Positions 1 through 5,603 of a DNA stretch of 8,487 nucleotides are shown in pieces; position 1 is the stretch's first letter; the number at the start of each line of letters is the position of its first letter. Source of the stretch: DAIRVC01 sp036803025 (GTDB lineage: Bacteria > Chloroflexota > Anaerolineae > Anaerolineales > E44-bin32); the NCBI GenBank assembly GCA_036803025.1, contig DAIRVC010000114.1, positions 1-8,487 of the forward strand. Direction: 5' to 3'. The notes under the pieces were generated by a model that worked only from the letters and a program-made list of their open reading frames with translations, was not told where the DNA came from and made no database searches. A program made the position numbers and the translations under genes.

Positions 1-1287
1 GGCCCCGCCCCGGCTTCGCCCTTCGGCTGGGTTGCAGCCGGCTTGTTGGGTGGGCTGGGGCTGGCGGCCGGTCCGTCCGCCGTCACGGGGATCGTGGTCT
101 TCTCGATCGGTTGGCTGCTGGTGCGCCTGATGGACCGTCAGCCGGCGGTCGTGCCGGCAGGCCGGCCGGCAACGCAGGTGCTCGTGGCGGCCACGCTCGC
201 CTTGGCTCTCGCCAGTGGTCTGGGTACGCGTCCGCAGGGAGTGGCCGGGCTGTTCGACTCTATGGGCACATGGCTTACCGGCTGGGGTGGGGCGGGCGGC
301 ATGCCGCCACTCGCATGGCTGCTGACCCTGCCCTTCCACGACGTCCTGCTGCTCGCCTTCGGCGTGTGGGGCGCCACAACGGGGCTGCGGCGCGGCGAAC
401 GCCAGACGGCTTTCCTGGTTGCGTGGGCAATCGCCGGCCTGGCCGTGGGCCTCGTGTATCCTGGACGCCAGGCGGCCGACCTTGTCTGGACGTGTGTTCC
501 CTTGGCGCTGTTGGCCGGCTCGGCGCTGCGGGATGTCCTTGAGCGCGCCTGGGAGTCATGGTCGTGGGCCGGGCACGCGCTCCTGGTCTCGGCCCTCCTG
601 CTCCTGTCGCTGTTCGTCGTCTACCAACTGGCCGCATACGCCTTGGGCCGCGGCCCTATCATCAATCCGGGTGAACCGGCGCTCAGCCTGCTCCTGATCG
701 TGGTCGCTGGGGCTCTAGCACTTCTGATGGTCATCCTCTTCGCCTTCGGCTGGTCGCGGGAGGTTGCATGGACCTCAGCCGGCATGGCCGGGTTCCTCGT
801 GGCGGTGCTCATCAGCTTGTCGACGATCTGGGATATCAGCCTGGGAAGCTCGGCCGCCGGTGCCGGCGGGTTGTGGCGCTCACAGGCGAACACGGCTGGA
901 ATACGCATGCTGGCGGAAACGGTTGAGCGCATCTCGCAGTCGCGCACCGGGCGGGAGGACGCGCTCCCGGTCAGCGCCAGCGTGTCCCTGCCGAGCGGGC
1001 TGGCCTGGGCGCTGCGCGACCTGCCGCGCGCCGGAATCCAGGACGCGCCGCCTGCGCTCGTTCTGGCGCCGGAGGGTGGGGTCCCCGGTGACCTTCCGGC
1101 CGAGTATCTCGGCCAGGTGATCAAGACCGGCGAGCACTGGGGATGGCTGGGCGGCCTGCCGCCTCTGAGCGGGCTGACGGCGGGTGACGCGGGCACCCTG
1201 ACTCTGGCCGAGCGGTGGGTGCTGCTGGTGCGCGCGGACGTGGCCACGTTCGGCACACTGACCGAGGGCCTGCCGGGATCACAGTAG
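1..1287 (+). CDS. Polytopic membrane protein, C-terminal part (possible GT-C glycosyltransferase/Agl23-like)
   Basis: The frame is open from base 1 with no stop, so the true start lies left of the window. A TTG at 43 is only an internal possible start, and 428 residues are visible. About eight hydrophobic segments can be seen, at roughly residues 8-22, 26-43, 58-73, 98-123, 131-151, 191-214, 227-250 and 253-275. They are followed by a soluble tail of about 150 residues ending in an ERWVLLVRADVA strand-like element. A GRQAADLVW-x-PL stretch near residues 155-170 and the soluble tail remind me of large GT39-like membrane proteins of Anaerolineae, which transfer sugars from lipid-linked donors. 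The catalytic N-terminal part is not in view, so this is a guess. The stop lies 9 nt before the cytidylate kinase gene, suggesting co-transcription. It could equally be an uncharacterised membrane protein. Confidence 0.75.
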   Translation, partial: GPAPASPFGWVAAGLLGGLGLAAGPSAVTGIVVFSIGWLLVRLMDRQPAVVPAGRPATQVLVAATLALALASGLGTRPQGVAGLFDSMGTWLTGWGGAGGMPPLAWLLTLPFHDVLLLAFGVWGATTGLRRGERQTAFLVAWAIAGLAVGLVYPGRQAADLVWTCVPLALLAGSALRDVLERAWESWSWAGHALLVSALLLLSLFVVYQLAAYALGRGPIINPGEPALSLLLIVVAGALALLMVILFAFGWSREVAWTSAGMAGFLVAVLISLSTIWDISLGSSAAGAGGLWRSQANTAGIRMLAETVERISQSRTGREDALPVSASVSLPSGLAWALRDLPRAGIQDAPPALVLAPEGGVPGDLPAEYLGQVIKTGEHWGWLGGLPPLSGLTAGDAGTLTLAERWVLLVRADVATFGTLTEGLPGSQ

Positions 1288-1296
1288 AAGGACAGG

Positions 1297-2658
1297 ATGA
1301 ATCCTCCGAACCGCATCACCATCGATGGCCCCGCCGCGTCGGGGAAATCCACGCTTGGCCATCGACTGGCTGTGCGGCTCGGCTATCTATACCTCGATAC
1401 GGGCGTGATGTACCGGGCGGCGACGTTGGCGGCGTTGGAGCGCGGCGTCCCCATCGAAAACGAGCCGGCGGTGACCGCGCTGGCGGGGAAGCTCGACATC
1501 GACGTCCGCCCGCCTAGCGAGTCGGATGGTCGCCAGTACGACGTGCTGCTCGACGGCAAGGACGTGACCTGGAAGATACGCTCCCCGCAAGTCGATGCGA
1601 ATGTCTCGGCCGTCTCTGCCTACCCGGGCGTGCGGCGGGCGATGGGAGCGCGCCAGCGGGAGATCGGCCGGCGCGGGCAGGTGGTCATGGTCGGCCGGGA
1701 CATCGGCACCGTGATCCTGCCGGACGCCGAGCTGAAGATCTATCTTGAAGCCACGCCCGAGGAGCGAGCCCGGCGCAGGACGCTCGAAGCGGCCTCGCGC
1801 GGCGAGCCGGTCGACTACCCGACGATCCTGTCAGCCATGCGCGAACGCGATCGGATCGACTCTACTCGTGACGTCGCCCCACTCAGGCCGGCCAGCGACG
1901 CCGCGATCATCGACACCACCGGCCTGTCCATCGATGAAGTCGTCGAGCGCGCCATGCAATTGGTGAACGGTCAGGAGGCCGGCTCCGACCGAGCGCCCAT
2001 GCCCGTCGTGCTCCCATTGCGGGTGCGCCTCTTTCGCGCCTTCGCCCGGCCTGCATTCCGGCTGATCTTCCACCTCCTGTGCCGGGTGCGGATTGAGGGC
2101 CAGGAGAACATACCCAAAGCCGGCGGGTACATCGTCTCGAGCAACCACTTGTCGATCATCGATCCGCCGTTCGTGGTTGCCTTCTGGCCCAGGGCTCTGG
2201 AGGCGGCCGGGGCAGTCGACATCCTGGCGCGGCCATTCCAGGGCGACTTGATGCGGTGGTACGGCGGCATGGCCGTCCACCGCGGGGAGGCGGACCGCAC
2301 GCTGTTGGAGGAAACGATCCGACGGCTGAAGTCGGGCATGCCCGTGTTCATGGACCCGGAAGGGCGCCGGTCGCACGTTGCCGGCATGCAGTCGGCTCAT
2401 CCTGGGGTCGCTTACCTGGCGGCGCGTGCCGGCGTGCCGGTCGTGCCGGTGGGCATCACCGGAGCCGAAGAGGCGATCGGGCGCTGGCGCAGGCTTCGCC
2501 GCGGCGACCTGCGCATGATCATTGGCAAGCCGCTCGCGCTGGCGCCGGTCAACCTGCGTACGGCCGAACGGCGAGCGGGCCTGCGAGCCAACACTGAGGC
2601 GATCATGCGGGCGATCGCGGCGCTGTTGCCGGAGAAGTATCGAGGCATCTATGCTTGA
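1297..2658 (+). CDS. cmk: Bifunctional cytidylate kinase / 1-acyl-sn-glycerol-3-phosphate acyltransferase (Cmk-PlsC fusion)
   Basis: 453 aa with two enzymes in one frame. Residues 1-224 are cytidylate kinase, which phosphorylates CMP/dCMP with ATP. The P-loop is GPAASGKST (11-19), the DTGVMYR motif is at 34-40, GRDIGTVILPDA at 133-144, an Arg-rich LID region at about 156-168 and RDRIDSTRDVAPLRPA at 184-199. After a linker of about 15 residues, 239-453 is a PlsC-type acyltransferase that acylates lysophosphatidic acid at the membrane. It has the HX4D catalytic motif (H284, D289), a VHR element (327-329), PEGRRS (354-359) and VPVGITG (383-389). PEGRRS replaces the usual PEGTRS. Cmk alone is about 220-230 aa, so the extra length is the second domain. 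The start is supported by AAGGA at 1288-1292. The pairing makes pathway sense, since CTP and phosphatidate are the two substrates of CDP-diacylglycerol synthase. Cmk-PlsC fusions are known in some bacteria. Confidence 0.95.
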   Translation: MNPPNRITIDGPAASGKSTLGHRLAVRLGYLYLDTGVMYRAATLAALERGVPIENEPAVTALAGKLDIDVRPPSESDGRQYDVLLDGKDVTWKIRSPQVDANVSAVSAYPGVRRAMGARQREIGRRGQVVMVGRDIGTVILPDAELKIYLEATPEERARRRTLEAASRGEPVDYPTILSAMRERDRIDSTRDVAPLRPASDAAIIDTTGLSIDEVVERAMQLVNGQEAGSDRAPMPVVLPLRVRLFRAFARPAFRLIFHLLCRVRIEGQENIPKAGGYIVSSNHLSIIDPPFVVAFWPRALEAAGAVDILARPFQGDLMRWYGGMAVHRGEADRTLLEETIRRLKSGMPVFMDPEGRRSHVAGMQSAHPGVAYLAARAGVPVVPVGITGAEEAIGRWRRLRRGDLRMIIGKPLALAPVNLRTAERRAGLRANTEAIMRAIAALLPEKYRGIYA

Positions 2659-2670
2659 GGGTGGGTAGGG

Positions 2671-3414
2671 ATGGCGGAATCTGTCGAACCCGCAGAGGCG
2701 GTGACCCAGCGAGGCCGGACTCGCGCCTACGACCATGCGAGTCTTGAGGGGCGGCGCTGGTTCCTGCGCATGCTGATTCGCGAGATCGGCTTCCGCTTCC
2801 TGGTCCGTCTCGACCGCGTCGAGGGGCTGGAGAACCTGCCCGCCCAGGGTCCGGCGGTGCTGATGATCAATCACATCGCCTTCGTCGATCCGATCGTCGT
2901 CCTGGGCTGCCTGCCGCGCAACGTCGTGCCGATGGCTAAGGCCGAGGTGTACCGCTACCCGATCTGGGGCATCTTCCCCTGGCTGTGGCAAGTGATCCCG
3001 GTCCATCGCAACGAGGTCGACCGGGCGGCCTTGCGGGCGGCGTTGCGCGTGCTGCGGGCGGGAGAGATCGTCCTCCTGGCGCCGGAGGGGACGCGCAGTC
3101 CGGCACTGCAGCAGGGCAAGGAAGGGGTGGCCTACCTGGCCTGGCGCACCGGTGCGCCGGTCATCCCGGTGGCAGTTGAGGGGACCGAGGGATTCCCCTC
3201 CATCAGCCGGCGGCGCTGGCGGCGGCCGGGGGCGGTCGTGCGGCTTGGCCGCCCATTCCATTTCCGGTTGCCGCATGAAGGGGCAGAGCGGCCCGATCTG
3301 CGCCGCATGACCGATGAAGCGATGTACATCCTGGCAGGGATGCTCACGGAGTCCCGCCGTGGGGTCTATGCCGACACGACGTTGGCGTCATCGGAGACGA
3401 TCTCTTTCGCATAG
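2671..3414 (+). CDS. plsC: 1-acyl-sn-glycerol-3-phosphate acyltransferase, PlsC family (stand-alone)
   Basis: 247 aa, a normal length for bacterial PlsC, which adds the second acyl chain to lysophosphatidate at the inner membrane face. The catalytic HX4D motif is NHIAFVD (H68, D73), the VHR motif is at 111-113, the substrate-binding PEGTRS is at 138-143 and the late VIPVAVEGTEG block is at 164-174. A hydrophobic WGIFPWLW stretch (99-106) could help membrane contact. The gene starts 12 nt after the Cmk-PlsC stop with a weak GAGGG upstream. It is a paralogue of the acyltransferase half of that fusion: both end in a similar RG-(I/V)-YA signature, here followed by about 14 extra residues. Two adjacent PlsC domains may differ in acyl donor or acceptor, or one may act on another lipid; the sequence does not say which. 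The gene is followed by 336 non-coding bases. Confidence 0.93.
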   Translation: MAESVEPAEAVTQRGRTRAYDHASLEGRRWFLRMLIREIGFRFLVRLDRVEGLENLPAQGPAVLMINHIAFVDPIVVLGCLPRNVVPMAKAEVYRYPIWGIFPWLWQVIPVHRNEVDRAALRAALRVLRAGEIVLLAPEGTRSPALQQGKEGVAYLAWRTGAPVIPVAVEGTEGFPSISRRRWRRPGAVVRLGRPFHFRLPHEGAERPDLRRMTDEAMYILAGMLTESRRGVYADTTLASSETISFA

Positions 3415-3453
3415 CCATCCACGCACATCGAAGGGGAGGCGGACAAGACGCGG

Positions 3454-3459
3454 TATAAT
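3454..3459 (+). promoter_or_regulatory. -10 box (TATAAT) of the glmS promoter
   Basis: A perfect TATAAT consensus hexamer lies in a strongly GC-rich surrounding, just after the plsC stop and about 52 nt before the predicted ribozyme cleavage site. I see no good TTGACA-like -35 at a 16-18 nt spacing (the bases there are AAGGGG-like) and no TGn extension. The promoter may therefore be weak or activator-dependent. Initiation would be expected near 3465-3468, placing the whole ribozyme in the glmS 5' leader. Confidence 0.6.
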
Positions 3460-3510
3460 CCGAATCCGGTCGGCTGACGGGAGGTTTGGGAGAGCAAACG
3501 AGCTGAGGCA

Positions 3511-3714
3511 AGCGCAAGGCCCCGGGCCTGGCCCGGGGTGACGAGGAGAGGGTTCGCCGCTTCGAGGCGGCGCTAACCGGGCAAAGCGGGCGGCTCCCCA
3601 CCGTCCGGCCGGGAAAATCGAAGGATCAGCGGATGCCCTCCGGGCGGACCACGCCCGATATCCCCGGCGGACAAGGCCGTCCCGGCAACGGGGCGGACAA
3701 TCCCCGCCGGGATT
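3511..3714 (+). ncRNA. glmS ribozyme/riboswitch (glucosamine-6-phosphate-activated self-cleaving leader)
   Basis: The element lies directly upstream of glmS. It matches, in order, what I remember of the Bacillus and Thermoanaerobacter glmS ribozymes: AGCGC at the cleavage site (A3511/G3512); a P1 hairpin of eight G-C pairs (3520-3527 with 3531-3538); the invariant GACGAGG (3540-3546, whose first G corresponds to the catalytic guanine); AGGG (3549-3552); ATCGAA (3617-3622); and GCGGATGCC (3629-3637). P2 pairs 3548-3552 with 3636-3640. Two 3' hairpins follow as in known examples: 3641-3657, then a long P4-like stem of 3660-3670 with 3704-3713. P4 is topped by an 8-bp helix with a GCAA tetraloop (3677-3696). 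Binding of glucosamine 6-phosphate should trigger cleavage and lower glmS mRNA. Oddities are an insertion of about 62 nt after 3554 and A at 3516 and 3628, where the examples I know have C and G. The outer P3 closing pairs are not obvious to me. Confidence 0.87.
3555..3616 (+). other. Two-hairpin insertion inside the glmS ribozyme core
   Basis: In the well-known ribozymes the purine strand of P2 is joined to the ATCGA element by only three or four bases. Here about 62 nt intervene. They fold by eye into two stem-loops. The first is 3555-3560 with 3567-3572 (CGCCGC/GCGGCG) around a TTCGAG loop. The second has an outer CCGG/CCGG helix (3577-3580 with 3609-3612) and an inner helix 3587-3593 with 3601-3607, with a seven-base loop. 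The insertion is not coding: it is short and sits inside an RNA element. The pairings were found by inspection only. Confidence 0.65.
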
Positions 3715-3737
3715 GGCAAGCCCACAAGTCAAGAACC

Positions 3738-3743
3738 AGGGAG
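3738..3743 (+). promoter_or_regulatory. glmS ribosome binding site
   Basis: AGGGAG lies seven bases before the glmS ATG and fixes the start at 3751. An ATG at 3744 is out of frame. The site lies outside the ribozyme's 3' hairpin by about 24 nt, so control is more likely through cleavage and mRNA decay than through direct masking of this site. Confidence 0.7.
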
Positions 3744-3750
3744 ATGCCGC

Positions 3751-5592
3751 ATGTGTGGCATTGTTGGCTACGTCGGCCAGCGTGATGCTGCGCCGCTGAT
3801 CCTCGATGGTCTTCGCCGCCTGGAGTACCGCGGCTACGACTCGGCCGGCCTGGCCGTCATCCAGGACACGAAGATCGAAGTCCGCCGTGAGGCCGGCAAG
3901 CTGGATGGGTTGGCCAATCTCCTGGCCAGCTCGCCCGTGCGCGGCACGATCGGCATCGGCCATACGCGCTGGGCGACACACGGCGAGCCGAGCGCCCGCA
4001 ACGCACACCCTCACGTCGGAGCCTCGGGCGACGTGGTCGTGGTCCATAACGGGATCGTCGAGAACTATCTGCCTCTCCGCGAGGAACTGCTGGCGGAAGG
4101 CGTTGCCTTCAACTCGGACACCGATACCGAGGTGATCGTCCACCTGGTCGAGCGCTACATGTCGCTCGGCCATGATCTGTGCGAGGCGACTCGGCGGGCA
4201 CTCGCCCTGCTCAAGGGCGCGCATGGGGTCGTTCTGATGTCGGCCCGCGAACCGGACCGCATCGTTGCGGCGCGCATCGGCAACGCCGGCGGCGTGGTCT
4301 TGGGCGTCGGGTCCGGGGAGATGTACGTGGCCTCGGACATCCCGGCCATCCTGGAACACACGCGGCGCATGGCCTTCCTCGAGTCGGGACAGATCGCGGT
4401 GATCACGCGCGACGGTTTCCGGGTGCAGGCCTTCGACGGTTCGGCCGTCGAGTTGGATGTCCAGAGCGTGCCGTGGGACCCGGTCTCGGCGGCCAAGGGC
4501 GCCTACAAGCACTTCATGCTCAAGGAGATCTTCGAACAGGTGCGTTCGTTGACCGACACGATCGGTGGGCGCGTCGACTTCGAGCACGGGCAAGTGCACT
4601 TGCCGCAGCTGAAGCTGACCGAGGCTGATGCCCGCTCGATTCGCAAAATCACCATCATTGGCTGCGGGACCGCGGCGCACGCGGCCATGGTGGGGAAGGT
4701 CATGATCGAGCGCATCGCCCGCGTGCCGGTCGAGGTGGACATCGCCTCCGAGTTCCGCTACCGGGATCCGCTTCTGGAAGACGGCTCCGTCGTCCTGGCC
4801 ATCAGCCAGTCGGGCGAGACGGCGGATACGCTGGCTGCAATCGACGAGGCGCGCCGGCGCGGCGCACGGATATGGAGCATCGTCAACGCCCTTGGATCAC
4901 AGGCCATGCGCGCCGCGGATGGCTGCATCACGATGCAGGTCGGCCCGGAGATCGGCGTCGCCTCGACCAAGGCTTTCACCGCTCCCCTGGTCGATCTCTA
5001 CATGCTGGCGGTCGTGCTGGGAGACTTGCGCGGCAGCCTTGCGCCGGCCCGCCGGCGCGAGCTGGTCCACGAGCTTGGGTTGGTGCCGGATCTGGTCGGG
5101 CGCTGCCTGGACCGCGCCGAGCAGGTCGAAGCCGTGGCGCGCTCCCTGAAGGACTGCTCCCACTGTCTGTACCTGGGGCGCGGCATCAACATGCCGATCG
5201 CCTATGAGGGGGCGCTCAAGCTGAAAGAGATATCCTACATTCACGCCGAGGCCTACCCGGCCGGGGAGATGAAGCACGGCCCGATCGCGCTGGTCGACAA
5301 GACCATGCCGGTCGTCGCCATCGCCCCGCGCGATCCCTGGTACGAGAAGATGGTCAGCCAGATTGAGCAGGCCAAGGCGCGCGGCGGGACGGTCATCGCC
5401 GTGGCGACCGACGGCGACACGATTCTCCCGCCGGTGGTCGATCATGTGCTGTGGGTCCCGCCGACGCCCTGGCTCCTCAGCCCGGTGACGACCACGATCC
5501 CGCTGCAACTGCTTGCCTACTACGTGGCGGTCCTGCGCGGTGCGGACGTCGACCAACCGCGCAACCTGGCCAAGAGCGTGACCGTCGAGTGA
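3751..5592 (+). CDS. glmS: Glutamine--fructose-6-phosphate aminotransferase (isomerizing), GlmS
   Basis: 613 aa, normal length (E. coli about 609). It converts fructose 6-phosphate and glutamine to glucosamine 6-phosphate and glutamate, the first step towards UDP-GlcNAc for peptidoglycan and other envelope glycans; cytosolic. The start MCGIVGY puts the catalytic cysteine at position 2, exposed after Met removal. Glutaminase domain, about 1-220: HTRWATHGEP (71-80), HNGIVENY (99-106) and SDTDTE (122-127). First SIS domain, about 290-420: IIGCGTAAH (302-310), SQSGETADT (352-360) and ASTKAFT (404-410). Second SIS domain, about 460-600: EGALKLKEISY (486-496), GEMKHGP with the catalytic His509 (505-511), and the canonical DQPRNLAKSVTVE tail with its lysine. 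All key residues are present. It has its own promoter and lies behind a glmS ribozyme, so product feedback on mRNA stability is expected. It converges with the ABC operon. Confidence 0.98.
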   Translation: MCGIVGYVGQRDAAPLILDGLRRLEYRGYDSAGLAVIQDTKIEVRREAGKLDGLANLLASSPVRGTIGIGHTRWATHGEPSARNAHPHVGASGDVVVVHNGIVENYLPLREELLAEGVAFNSDTDTEVIVHLVERYMSLGHDLCEATRRALALLKGAHGVVLMSAREPDRIVAARIGNAGGVVLGVGSGEMYVASDIPAILEHTRRMAFLESGQIAVITRDGFRVQAFDGSAVELDVQSVPWDPVSAAKGAYKHFMLKEIFEQVRSLTDTIGGRVDFEHGQVHLPQLKLTEADARSIRKITIIGCGTAAHAAMVGKVMIERIARVPVEVDIASEFRYRDPLLEDGSVVLAISQSGETADTLAAIDEARRRGARIWSIVNALGSQAMRAADGCITMQVGPEIGVASTKAFTAPLVDLYMLAVVLGDLRGSLAPARRRELVHELGLVPDLVGRCLDRAEQVEAVARSLKDCSHCLYLGRGINMPIAYEGALKLKEISYIHAEAYPAGEMKHGPIALVDKTMPVVAIAPRDPWYEKMVSQIEQAKARGGTVIAVATDGDTILPPVVDHVLWVPPTPWLLSPVTTTIPLQLLAYYVAVLRGADVDQPRNLAKSVTVE

Positions 5593-5603
5593 CGGCCGGC
5601 GGC

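Noticed and set aside
1831..3276. A 481-codon minus-strand open frame across the acyltransferase genes
   Set aside because: It spans two real genes on the other strand and has His/Arg/Pro-rich low-complexity composition without any domain.
3520..3538. GC-rich hairpin CCCCGGGC/GCCCGGGG as an intrinsic terminator after plsC
   Set aside because: It is followed by GACGAGG, not a T-run, and fits exactly as P1 of the glmS ribozyme.
3511..3714. RNase P RNA or another structured RNA gene in this gap
   Set aside because: The hallmark GAGGAAAGUC-type and ACAGAAA-type elements of RNase P RNA are absent, while the ordered glmS ribozyme elements and the downstream glmS gene are present.
3388..4680. A 430-codon open frame on the minus strand opposite glmS and its leader
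   Set aside because: It lies over an unmistakable glmS and over the ribozyme, has no recognisable domain, and is rich in Arg, Pro, Ala and Asp as expected of antisense reading in GC-rich DNA.
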